From positions 49,216-113,215 of the forward strand of contig JAHHHR010000023.1 in NCBI GenBank assembly GCA_019359245.1: 64,000 nucleotides of DNA, read 5' to 3'. The translations under genes were made by a program, and so were the position numbers. Position 1 is the first letter of the stretch. Every line of letters begins with the position of its first letter. The notes beneath the pieces were generated by a model, which saw only the letters and a program-made list of their open reading frames with translations, was not told where the DNA came from and searched no databases. Positions 19,000 through 27,637 of this stretch are shown piece after piece. The stretch is from Nostoc desertorum CM1-VF14 (GTDB lineage: Bacteria; Cyanobacteriota; Cyanobacteriia; Cyanobacteriales; Nostocaceae).

Positions 19000-19497
19000 C
19001 TAATCACTGCGGAGAATAGAAGACTGGACAATTGCTAGTGCATCTAATACCAGTAATATTTCTTGTTGCTGCACAACGCACCCACATAAATAAGGAACTA
19101 AACTGGATGCCACTTGTCCTATAGGAGAATGAATATCATCAGGGATGAACTTGGTTGTACCTTTTATTTCTTGCACAACTAAACCTAATACTAATGATTC
19201 CACTTGGATAACGATCGCACTGTACTGTCGTACTCGATAATCTAGAGATTCTAAATTGAGCATTCTTGGCAAATCAACTACCCAAATTGTCCGACTTCGC
19301 CAATTCATTAATCCCAATATGCAAGAAGGCATATTAGGCATTGAGGTTACATATTCAATAGGGACAATAACTGCTTCTTGCGTATGTTTCATTGATAAAA
19401 CAGCAGCAGTCTGTTGATTTAGCTGAAACTTTAGATAACCATCTCCTAAATTAGTTTGCGTTGGTTTTAAAGGAAGTGTAATGTTTGCATTAGTCAT
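19000..19497 (-). CDS. hmpC: CheW-like scaffold protein, Hmp-type
   Basis: A 165-residue single CheW domain: LSMKHTQEAVIVPIEYVTS, then CILGLMNWRSRTIWVVDLPR, then SLVLGLVVQEI. It couples the MCP to the CheA-like kinase. ATG 19497 lies 4 nt after the hmpB stop, indicating a single transcript and probable translational coupling. hmpD follows after 60 bp. Confidence 0.87.
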   Translation of the reverse strand: MTNANITLPLKPTQTNLGDGYLKFQLNQQTAAVLSMKHTQEAVIVPIEYVTSMPNMPSCILGLMNWRSRTIWVVDLPRMLNLESLDYRVRQYSAIVIQVESLVLGLVVQEIKGTTKFIPDDIHSPIGQVASSLVPYLCGCVVQQQEILLVLDALAIVQSSILRSD

Positions 19498-19501
19498 TGA
19501 T

Positions 19502-19879
19502 TCAAATTACCACTGATTTAATAGTACGTAGAAGATGTTCGCGGGTGTAAGGTTTAGTTATATAGGCATCTGCACCTTGCCTCATAGCCCACAAACGGTC
19601 AATTTCTTGATTTTTAGAACTACAAATTACAATTGGCACTTTTGCAGTAATCGGGTTTCTTCTCAGAGAACGACATAATTCAAATCCACTCATTTCTGGC
19701 ATTACTACATCAGTAACGATTGCATCTGGTTTTTCTAAAACAGCTTTTTCTAAACCCTCTTTTGCACCGCTTGCTTTAATTACGTTGTAACCACTTTCTT
19801 TGAGATAATGGCTCATTAATTCCAATTCGCTGGGAGAATCTTCTACAACTAGAATTGTGCCAAGCAAAGTTAGGCTCAC
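19502..19879 (-). CDS. hmpB: CheY-like response regulator, Hmp-type
   Basis: A 125-residue stand-alone receiver: acidic pocket VVEDS (11-15), phospho-Asp57 in VTDVVMPEMSG and conserved Lys in YITKPYT. No output domain, so it acts by protein contact. The start is GTG 19879, preceded by AGGAGA at a good distance. It overlaps nothing and is followed 4 nt later by hmpC. Confidence 0.88.
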   Translation of the reverse strand: MSLTLLGTILVVEDSPSELELMSHYLKESGYNVIKASGAKEGLEKAVLEKPDAIVTDVVMPEMSGFELCRSLRRNPITAKVPIVICSSKNQEIDRLWAMRQGADAYITKPYTREHLLRTIKSVVI

Positions 19880-19940
19880 TATTAAATCTCCTAAAAAAAT
19901 AAATTAAACATATTTTGTTATTTTTATTGCCTTGCTTAAA

Positions 19941-21008
19941 TCAACCAAGATGCTTAAAAACCATTTTTAGCAATTCTGATTGTGTAAAAGGCTTAGTCAA
20001 ATATCCTGATGATCTAACCATCTTAGCTTTTGCCCTATCGATAAATCCTGTTCTACCAGTCACCATAATGATAGGTGTATTCTTAAAAGTTGAATGTTTC
20101 CGTAATAGTGAACATAGCTCGTACCCATCTAAACTTGGCATCTCAACATCTAGCAAAATCAGATCAGGTTTACTCCGAAGAATTTGCATTAAAGCTTTCA
20201 CCGGATCATTGATCATCACAACTGAAAATGTATTTTCGTCCAAAAAATATTTGATAGAATTCAAAACTGTTTGGCTATCATCAATGCAGGCAATTGTATA
20301 TAGTTTTTTGCCAACAGGTAGTTGAGTATTTTTATTATTATCAGAAATATCAAAATTAATTGGTTTTGGTAATTTTTGCCCAAGTTTTATTTGCAGTTGT
20401 GGCTTAACTTGAGAAGGTTGTGTTGTAGACAAAACTTGGGAACCCCCACCAGCCGGAATTGATGACCGGATGTTTTGGCGATTTCGTAACTGCTTTTGAC
20501 AGTATTCAACAAGTAACCGCAAATCTAGATGACAAAACTTTGGTAATTCATCCAAAGAGCTTTCCGGGCTGAATTCATAGCTACCTTCTTTTAAACACAG
20601 AAATAATTCCAGTACTTCTTTTGCCAATTCGTCTATCAGGCTTGCTGCTTGTACCGAAGTGATATAGCCCTGATTTACTAACCAACAAATAGCTTGGTAA
20701 TCCGCATTTAGTATTGCTTGATGTTCATTCTTCGCCTCAAACATCAGCCGCATTTGTGCACGAGTGGCGCTATTGAGGGCAGGAATTTGCTGGCTCAATC
20801 GTCGCAAGTGACTGTCAAGCCGCTCAAACAATTTATCTGAATAGGAGGCATAAGTAACTTTACCGTCCTCTAGATAAATTGACCAAGAAACTATTCCAGT
20901 AAATATGTTTAAGCACCCTGTAGCACGCCGAGTGGTTAATTGTGCCAACAGAGATAGCGGATGTAGTTTCTGGAACAACCTGTAGCTACCTATAGGAGTT
21001 GTGCTCAT
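19941..21008 (-). CDS. hmpA: PatA-like response regulator, first gene of the Hmp-type operon
   Basis: 355 residues: a PatA-type N-terminal domain (DUF4388-like, with LTTRRATGCLNIFTG and WSIYLEDGKVTYA) to about residue 190, a linker of about 45 residues, then a C-terminal receiver from 235 with phospho-Asp287 in LLDVEMPSLDGYEL and Lys339 in LTKPFT. PatA of Anabaena affects heterocyst pattern, and PatA-like proteins head several cyanobacterial chemosensory operons. ATG 21008 opens the operon after a ~1-kb leader containing a duplicated block. Confidence 0.85.
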   Translation of the reverse strand: MSTTPIGSYRLFQKLHPLSLLAQLTTRRATGCLNIFTGIVSWSIYLEDGKVTYASYSDKLFERLDSHLRRLSQQIPALNSATRAQMRLMFEAKNEHQAILNADYQAICWLVNQGYITSVQAASLIDELAKEVLELFLCLKEGSYEFSPESSLDELPKFCHLDLRLLVEYCQKQLRNRQNIRSSIPAGGGSQVLSTTQPSQVKPQLQIKLGQKLPKPINFDISDNNKNTQLPVGKKLYTIACIDDSQTVLNSIKYFLDENTFSVVMINDPVKALMQILRSKPDLILLDVEMPSLDGYELCSLLRKHSTFKNTPIIMVTGRTGFIDRAKAKMVRSSGYLTKPFTQSELLKMVFKHLG

Positions 21009-22045
21009 TTTGCTTTTACTTCAGCTAAATTCGGTACGTGTAAACTAAATTCATCCAGAGTTATTCCACAATTAAAATTAAGTAAAAAGTATCAAACTTT
21101 TGTATTTTAAAGTACATCAGTTTATCTCTAGGATTTGTGGTCAAGCTCAACAAAAACAGCATTCTTTTCAAATGATCAAATCTCAGTAAATTCGTAAATT
21201 ATTGTTAATTTACTTCCTGTTACTGAGATTTACAGACATTTTTGGAGAATAAGACATAAAAATGTCAAGAGCAGATGAAGCCACTTTCCATTGAGTAACC
21301 CCAATCTGACCACAGGAATAATACTGATTTTGCAGATAGTAATATATTTGAACTTCTGTATTTACACTTAAGTAAATATGTTTTTTGAGTAGATAACGGC
21401 TAGATGAAGCCACTTTGCATCGAGTAACTTCAAGTTGACCACAGCAATAATACTGATTTATTGATAATAATAAATTGATTTATTAATATTCACACTTAAA
21501 AATGTAGATTAAACAAAATACAAAACTTATCTTTTGTAGCGACAGGGTAACACATTAAAAGTACTCGAAATAGTGCATTACGTCCCTAATGCACTCTACC
21601 TATGAAAATTAGAGATTATTAAATCCACGTTTTTTATATTTGAAACGATGCTGGCTGAACATATGTTTATTTAGCAGAACTTTTTCCTTTCCCCAGACGC
21701 TCTCTACAAGACGCTGGGCTATGCGCTAAAGCATTTCCAAAAAGGGCTGTCGTGTACATACAGATGCTTTATGAATGTAGTTTCCGGTTAAGTCTGATAG
21801 CTTCTGAAATACCTCAAGAAAGCTTTTGCATAGCATAAACCTGTCCCTCTCCTCAGTAAGTGGAGGAATTAAAGATAAGACAGGGTAAGCTTTTGAAGGT
21901 TTTTTAAGTAATTAGATAACTTGTGTACACCCTAGTAAAAAGTAGGCTTTCAAAGCCCCCTTTTTAAATAGCCTGGTAACTATACCTGAACTTTTAAATC
22001 AAGTATCACTACCAGCCTAGATAAAGCAATTCAATTTATCAAAAG
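21009..22045. other. Long leader upstream of the Hmp-type operon, no gene seen
   Basis: About 1 kb between the operon and tRNA-Leu. It contains the duplicated block at 21273-21505, the small palindrome GTGCATTA...TAATGCAC (21573-21594) and, near 21700, GC-rich dispersed-repeat fragments. A 67-codon minus frame (21210-21413) only covers the first duplicated block and is not convincing. The hmpF gene known to neighbour hmpA in N. punctiforme is absent. Confidence 0.55.
21273..21505. repeat. Two direct copies of a ~105-bp block upstream of hmpA
   Basis: Copy 1 (21273-21379) and copy 2 (21402-21505) share AGATGAAGCCACTTT.CAT, then GAGTAAC, then TTGACCACAG-like words, AATAATACTGATTT, and end ATTCACACTTAA/ATTTACACTTAA. 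Divergence is moderate, so the duplication is not recent or is held by selection at particular words. Confidence 0.8.
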
Positions 22046-22127
22046 TGCGGATGAAAGGACTTGAACCTTCACTCCTCTCGGAACTAGAACCTAAATCTAG
22101 CGCGTCTGCCAATTCCGCCACATCCGC
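22046..22127 (-). tRNA. tRNA-Leu (anticodon UAG)
   Basis: The acceptor stem GCGGATG/CATCCGC pairs fully. The anticodon stem CTAGA/TCTAG encloses loop TTTAGGT with anticodon TAG. A long class II variable arm and the T-arm GGTTCAAGTCC are present, which is typical for Leu. CCA is not encoded. Length about 82 nt including the discriminator A. Confidence 0.96.
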
Positions 22128-22262
22128 ATCAGTTTACTATCATAGCATAAGAAATTATTTATGGGAATAGGGAATGGGGGAAAAAGGGGACAAGGAGGAA
22201 TTATTTAACAACTTTCTTCCTTGTCTCTTCCCCATGCCCCATGCCCAATACCCAATGCCCAA

Positions 22263-23456
22263 TTACATAACTGCAACACGAGGCAAACGATGCTTAAACC
22301 CACAAAGAATTTCCCAGGAAATAGTGTTTAGTTGTTCTGCCCAATCGTCTGCTGAAATTTGTTCTTTTCCCTGTTCCCCTAGTAAGGTGACTACTTCCCC
22401 TTCTTGGATATTAGGTATGGCACTCACATCCAGCATCAACTGATCCATTGTAATTGTCCCAATTTGCGAGACTCGCTGACCGCGAATTAACACCTGCATT
22501 TTGTTGGAAAGATTACGAGGCACACCGTCAGCATAGCCAATTCCCACGACAGCCAAGCAAAGTTCACGCGGGGCAATAAATTTATGCCCGTAGCTGACAG
22601 CAGTTCCTGCGGCGATTGTTTTAACTTGGGTAACTCGTGCCTTAAGTTGCAAAACGGGTTTGAGGTCGATCGCATTTTGTAAATGCGGTGCTGGGTAAAG
22701 TCCATATACAGCTAAACCTACTCGCACAATGTCATAGTGCAATGCCGAATCTGTCAGCGCAGCCGCAGAGTTTGCCAAGTGCAAGCAAGGTGGTTCAATT
22801 CCCATTGCTTTAATTTGGGCGATCGCTTCCTCAAATCGTCTATGCTGTTCTTCCATTGCCGTAGTATCAGGATCGTCTGCTGTTGCCAAATGGGAATAAA
22901 TACTGGCAATAGATAAATGTGGTAATCGCTGTACTAATTGCACAAATTCACCAGCTTGCTGCCAATTAGTTCCCAACCTAGACATTCCCGTGTCTAATTT
23001 GATGTGTACGGGCACTGAAGAACCATAATTCATGGATTCTAGAGTATCGGAAAATACCAAAGCTTGTTTAGGGCTACAGAGTGTAGGCTGAAGTTTCCAA
23101 TGTGCGATCGCATGAATCTGCTCTGGTGTATGAGTTGCCCCTAAAATCAAAATAGGTGCTTGAATCCCGCCTTCTCGCAATTGGATAGCTTCTGGAACTG
23201 TAGCCACTCCTAGCCAACTTGCTCCCGATTCAATCGCAGTTTGGGCGACTGTTACCCCTCCATGTCCATACGCATCAGCTTTTACTACTGCCATCAACTG
23301 AGTACGCGGCGATAACAACTGCACTAATTGTTGTATATTATACGACAACGCCCCTAAGTCAATTTCTACCCAAGCTCGTTGCGAAAACCACGCGTAGGTG
23401 TCGCACTGCTCATTAGGAACTACACCAGAGATGTTTTTGCGACTTAACATTTGCAC
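22263..23456 (-). CDS. alr: Alanine racemase
   Basis: A fold-type III PLP enzyme, 397 residues, interconverting L- and D-alanine for peptidoglycan. The PLP Lys lies in AVVKADAYGHG and the catalytic Tyr in the conserved VSYGHKFIA region; a DGVPRNL motif follows. It has an N-terminal extension of about 25 residues relative to shorter Alr proteins; the internal residue Met3 is an alternative start. Short CCCATGC-type tandem repeats lie just after the stop (22228-22260). Confidence 0.95.
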   Translation of the reverse strand: MQMLSRKNISGVVPNEQCDTYAWFSQRAWVEIDLGALSYNIQQLVQLLSPRTQLMAVVKADAYGHGGVTVAQTAIESGASWLGVATVPEAIQLREGGIQAPILILGATHTPEQIHAIAHWKLQPTLCSPKQALVFSDTLESMNYGSSVPVHIKLDTGMSRLGTNWQQAGEFVQLVQRLPHLSIASIYSHLATADDPDTTAMEEQHRRFEEAIAQIKAMGIEPPCLHLANSAAALTDSALHYDIVRVGLAVYGLYPAPHLQNAIDLKPVLQLKARVTQVKTIAAGTAVSYGHKFIAPRELCLAVVGIGYADGVPRNLSNKMQVLIRGQRVSQIGTITMDQLMLDVSAIPNIQEGEVVTLLGEQGKEQISADDWAEQLNTISWEILCGFKHRLPRVAVM

Positions 23457-23933
23457 TGACTCCTATCACACCACGGCTAAACTTCCAATTTATCCATCTA
23501 TACACGCTGCTAAAAGCGAGATCAGATTAAATAGGAAGTTTAACCTTCATATTGGAATTGATACAAGATGTTGTGGTAGTAAAGTAAAAGTTAAGATTTA
23601 TGAGTTTAGGATTTATATAAAAACTCTCTGAAATTCTTATTTTTACCCTTAAGTGCGGGATGCTGTGCGAATGTATCCTTTGTTTTGTTTGCCCTTGATT
23701 GTCGCAACTGGTATGGGAAAACTACCGCAGCAACTGGCTCAACTTTTGGCTGCATCCTTTGTATCAACCACGTATTTTTTTACTTTAAGTTAAAAATTTT
23801 ACTTGCAAACTCCTGACTCATAATTCATAACTTAATTGCTGAATTCTTTCGAAAGTATAATTTATTTTCATTTCCCTAGCAGGGTGTATTTGTGTTAACA
23901 TTTATGTAAAGCTATTACCCTGAGCGCAGATAC
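23457..23933. other. Divergent intergenic region
   Basis: Holds promoters for alr (minus) and the HNH gene (plus). A 77-codon plus frame at 23398-23631 overlaps the alr start and has no features. Nothing else is recognised. Confidence 0.5.
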
Positions 23934-24431
23934 ATGGGGAAGGTTTTAGTCTTAAACGCATCTTACGAACCTCTCAATATAACGAGTTGGCGTCGTGCTG
24001 TAGTTCTGTTAATTAAGGGCAAAGCAGAACGCGTAGAACACAACGGTAAATTTTTGTACTCGGATTTTCCGTTGCCGACTGTGATCCGGTTGCGTCATTA
24101 CGTGCGTGTTCCTTATAAAGAAATTCCTCTGACTCGCCGAAATATACTGCACCGTGATGGTCATGCCTGTCAATACTGTGGTTACACAGGGGATGAGTTG
24201 ACTCTAGACCATGTAATACCGCGATCGCGCGGCGGCGGCGATACTTGGGAGAACATTGTAACTGCTTGTGTCCGTTGCAATGTTAAAAAAGGCAGTCGTA
24301 ATCCCCACGAAGCTCATATGCCTTTGCGTCATCCCCCCCGCCAACCTTATAGCAGCCTCTATTTCGAGGTCAGCAAACATCTTAAGAGTGGGCTGCACAC
24401 AGAGTGGCAAAAGTATGTTATAGGTCTTTGA
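23934..24431 (+). CDS. HNH endonuclease family protein
   Basis: A 165-residue protein with a zinc-ribbon HNH core: CQYCGYTGDELTLDHVIPRS, then GGGDTWENIVTACVRCNVKK, giving two Cys pairs plus the DH and N of the nuclease motif. The N-terminus (VLVLNASYEPLNITSWRRAV) and C-terminus (YFEVSKHLKSGLHTEW) match a widespread cyanobacterial family of stand-alone HNH proteins. Metal-dependent DNA cleavage or nicking is expected; its cellular role is not established, and no methylase or phage gene is nearby. Confidence 0.9.
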   Translation: MGKVLVLNASYEPLNITSWRRAVVLLIKGKAERVEHNGKFLYSDFPLPTVIRLRHYVRVPYKEIPLTRRNILHRDGHACQYCGYTGDELTLDHVIPRSRGGGDTWENIVTACVRCNVKKGSRNPHEAHMPLRHPPRQPYSSLYFEVSKHLKSGLHTEWQKYVIGL

Positions 24432-25149
24432 GCAAAAAAGCAGAGGAAGAGAGGAGAAAGAAAAAATACCTTCTTGCTTTGGGAAAGTGCCAATAACTTT
24501 AGTTATCGATTGTTAAAAAATTGGTGGCTATATAACCTGCAACGAAGGCGATCGCGTCTCGTAGACACCTGCAATGCGTCAACACTCAAGCCTCTACATT
24601 TGTGTATGGGGCTTTCTCCTTACTCCCTGTTTTATCCCAAGAGGAGACGTTAAAAGCTATCTGCCTTCTTGCACTGGGTTTTGTTCTCAATTATTCAGAA
24701 CTTTAAAGAAGGATACGAAACACGCATTGTTCATTAAAAATTATTGTTAATTGCTCAATAGTCAGAATGATGAGAGTATTGAGCATAAGACTATTTCAAA
24801 TATCAAGGGCTATCCCGAAAGTATAAAATAGAAAATATATCCTAAGTCAGATTAAAATCCTGCTAATTCAATTTATAGAAAACAAAAAAAGCTCCTCAAA
24901 CAGATTTATGCTGTCAGATACAGCTCGATATACTAAACTTCCTTGTTTCTAGCATCTATATGCTCTCTAGTGGAATTTAGTTGATTGTTGACCATTGTTG
25001 AGCATTGCTGTGACTGGCAAAAAGTATACTTAGATGTAGAGTGCAATGTCTTGATATTTTTGCGAAGATCATAATCTGGCTAAATTCAGGGAATTGCTGC
25101 TCGTGGTATTTCTGAATTAAAGGAGCCTCACACTTTAAAAAAGTTCCCT
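24432..25149. other. Intergenic region, no gene seen
   Basis: 718 bp of AT-rich sequence. A GCGATCGCGTCTCGTAGACA fragment near 24549 belongs to the dispersed repeat family. No ORF above 60 codons, tRNA or terminator was visible. Confidence 0.5.
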
Positions 25150-26433
25150 ATGTACTTGAATTCTCCCGCTAGTCAGTTTGAGAGTTTGTCATTGACCACA
25201 GAAACAAAACCAGAGGAACCTGAAATAGAGAAAGTGCCAGTAGAAGTTGCATTTAAAAGTCCGTCATTACCGCCATCGGTAGGTGAAGGAGCTATATACC
25301 TGAGCCAGCGTGGTAATTCTCCGGCACAGCAAAAGTCAGAAGAACTGCAAAAAACCCTTCTGGCACACCGGCATGATCGCCAACTGGTAATTCTGCAAGA
25401 TTTTCCTGACCCTGATGCTCTTTCTTGCGCCTGGGCTTATCAGCTAATTGCCCAGCAATATGATATCAAATGTGAAATCATTTATGCTGGCGCATTGAGC
25501 CATCAAGAAAATATTGCCTTGGTGAGGCTGACCAATTTACCTATCCAGCGCTGGACACTGCAAACCTTGAAAACCAAAGATTTGTCATCTTATCAAGGTT
25601 TTGTATTAATTGATAACCAGGGAACCACTTCACAGCTACTGTCAGCAGTGCAGCAGGCTGGAATTCCCCTAATAGCCCTCATCGACCATCACAGTATCCA
25701 AGGTGATCTCCAATCAGAGTTTGAGGATATTCGTCCCCATGTAAGAGCGACGGCAACCATTTTTACCCAGTATCTCCAAACTGGATTACTGGCATTAGAT
25801 ACTAGTATAAATCAACACGTTAAATGTGCTACTGCCTTAATGCACGGCTTGCGATCGGATACAAATCGGCTCATGCAAGCGCAAGAAGAAGACTTTATGG
25901 CAGCGGCGTATTTAAGCCGATTTTATGACGCTCAACTGCTAAACGCCATTTTACAGGCGAACCGTTCCAAGCGGGTAATGGATGTGATCGAGCGATCGCT
26001 AAAAAATCGCATCGTCCAAAATAACTTTTCCATCGCTGGTGTTGGTTACCTACGCTACGACGACCGCGATGCCATCCCCCAAGCGGCTGATTTTCTCGTC
26101 ACCGAAGAAAACGTCCACACCGCCGTAGTTTATGGCATTGTTCACGATGAAGACGATGAACTGGAAATAGTCATCGGCTCCTTGAGAACCACCAAACTCA
26201 CCCTTGACCCTGATGAATTCATCAAAGAAGCCTTTGGGCAAGATAGTGCAGGGCGGTTTTTTGGCGGTGGAAGGACAAGCGCAGGCGGCTTTGAAATCCC
26301 GATGGGTTTCTTGTCTGGCAGCAACGAAAATTCCGCTTATGCGAAAATGAAATGGGAAGTATTCGACACTCAAATTAAGCAAAAACTGCTGAGGTTGGTT
26401 AATCCTAAAGACAACCCGATTCAGTCAGAATAG
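25150..26433 (+). CDS. DHH-family phosphoesterase (NrnA-like)
   Basis: 427 residues. After a disordered Pro/Glu-rich N-terminus of about 65 residues comes the DHH domain: QDFPDPDALS (metal-binding Asp pair), VLIDNQG and LIDHHSIQ. The C-terminal DHHA1 domain ends with GGGRTSAGGFEIPMG. Relatives are Mn2+-dependent nanoRNases, pAp phosphatases or c-di-AMP phosphodiesterases; the exact substrate cannot be assigned here. Cytosolic, monocistronic. Confidence 0.88.
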   Translation: MYLNSPASQFESLSLTTETKPEEPEIEKVPVEVAFKSPSLPPSVGEGAIYLSQRGNSPAQQKSEELQKTLLAHRHDRQLVILQDFPDPDALSCAWAYQLIAQQYDIKCEIIYAGALSHQENIALVRLTNLPIQRWTLQTLKTKDLSSYQGFVLIDNQGTTSQLLSAVQQAGIPLIALIDHHSIQGDLQSEFEDIRPHVRATATIFTQYLQTGLLALDTSINQHVKCATALMHGLRSDTNRLMQAQEEDFMAAAYLSRFYDAQLLNAILQANRSKRVMDVIERSLKNRIVQNNFSIAGVGYLRYDDRDAIPQAADFLVTEENVHTAVVYGIVHDEDDELEIVIGSLRTTKLTLDPDEFIKEAFGQDSAGRFFGGGRTSAGGFEIPMGFLSGSNENSAYAKMKWEVFDTQIKQKLLRLVNPKDNPIQSE

Positions 26434-26570
26434 AGGGAGAAGGAGATGTGGAGAACTCCTAACTCATGCAGCAGTCAAAGTGTTTGGTCAAATAGCATCC
26501 CTAAATCATTAGTGATAAACATCTTTCCCGACTTTTTATAAAAGTTGGGAATTTTGAGGTTAGTGAACTG

Positions 26571-26820
26571 TTGACAGAATGGACACCTGATGGTCAAAAA
26601 AAGTTATTAACAATTAGTGCCTTGTACGAGTTTTTGAATTCTGTAGTCAATGATGCTCTCACAAAGGCGCAAAAAACATATCCACTAGTTGAACCCGCCT
26701 CTGAGTCGCCAGATTCTGACTTGATAAATGATACTTTTATTGGATGTGGAGCGTAGGTGTAGCCCGTCGTAGACATCGCCAAGATTTAGCTGATAGCACT
26801 GCTTGGGTGCGTGATGTTTA
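26571..26820 (+). pseudogene. VapB-like antitoxin remnant interrupted by a dispersed repeat
   Basis: The frame from TTG 26571 reads TEWTPDGQKKLLTISALYEF and so on to DLINDTFIGCGA, then stops inside the 29-bp repeat at 26751-26779. Immediately after the repeat a frame continues QDLADSTAWVRDV then TAG. The tail resembles the end of small antitoxins (a DR.DL.DSTQWVR-type motif), so I infer that the repeat inserted near the 3' end. No good start codon or Shine-Dalgarno is visible. Confidence 0.5.
26751..26779. repeat. Dispersed repeat copy inside the antitoxin remnant
   Basis: Inverse orientation of the 10157-10185 unit (GCGTAGGTGTAGCCCGTCGT and on). It breaks the surrounding reading frame. Confidence 0.75.
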
Positions 26821-26826
26821 GACAAA

Positions 26827-26916
26827 ATGAGTGATCAAAGTTACATGACTAACTCAACTATCGTTGATACTGATATTCTAATTGATGCAGATCGTTGTGT
26901 TCTCGAGTTTGCATAG
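26827..26916 (+). pseudogene. VapC-like PIN-domain toxin, N-terminal fragment
   Basis: ATG 26827 (or 26845) reads MTNSTIVDTDILIDADR then CVLEFA and a TAG. VDTDILIDA is the first acidic strand of PIN-domain VapC ribonucleases. The rest of the roughly 130-residue domain is missing. It follows the antitoxin remnant directly, which fits a decayed vapBC pair. Confidence 0.6.
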
Positions 26917-27035
26917 GACAGATGGTATATCAACGAACACGTAATGATTATTAAAGTTAGGATGGATTCATTGACATCAGACGTAACTGGTAACTAGGTA
27001 GGGGCTACGCCCATTATGCTAACAAAATTCAAACT

Positions 27036-27530
27036 ATGGAACTATACTTAATTCGTCATGGCATTGCCGAAGATAAAGGATTAGGCATCAAGGATGAGGA
27101 GCGCAGTCTTACCAAAGAAGGAAGGCAAAAAACTGAGAAAGTTGCTCAGAAACTTGTTAAATTGGGATTAAACTTTGACTTGATTCTCACTAGCCCCTTA
27201 GTGCGGGCCCGCCAAACGGCTGATATCCTCATAGCAGAAAAATTAAGCTCCAAATTAGAAGAATCTAGCCACCTCGCCCACGATGGTAAAATTTCTAGTT
27301 GGCTAAAAGACTGGTTAGAGCCAAGAAATTATTCCCAAAATACCCAACTGGCACTGGTTGGACACGAACCTGATTTGACCAATTGGGCAGAAATTCTCCT
27401 ATGGGGAGAAGTCAAAGGAAGCTTAGTCTTGAAAAAAGCAGGTATGATTGGGATAAAACTACCAGAAACAGGTTCTCCTTTGGGTCGGAGTCAGATGTTT
27501 TGGTTGACACCACCCAAGTACCTGCTATAA
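27036..27530 (+). CDS. sixA: Phosphohistidine phosphatase SixA-like (histidine phosphatase superfamily)
   Basis: 164 residues starting with the catalytic RHG motif (ELYLIRHGIAED, His8 as nucleophile), with LTSPLVRARQTADIL and the second His in LVGHEPDL. SixA removes phosphate from HPt His residues in E. coli phosphorelays. Its target here is unknown, although the window holds HPt-containing CheA. ATG 27036 is the only reasonable start. Confidence 0.85.
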   Translation: MELYLIRHGIAEDKGLGIKDEERSLTKEGRQKTEKVAQKLVKLGLNFDLILTSPLVRARQTADILIAEKLSSKLEESSHLAHDGKISSWLKDWLEPRNYSQNTQLALVGHEPDLTNWAEILLWGEVKGSLVLKKAGMIGIKLPETGSPLGRSQMFWLTPPKYLL

Positions 27531-27637
27531 CAGTTTTTCAACATTTTCGATTGTTGTTAAAAGGGCTACTGTTATAGCGACAATAATTTCTGGTAAGTTA
27601 GCTTGATCAGATATTTCACAAAGCGAATGGTGGTGCC

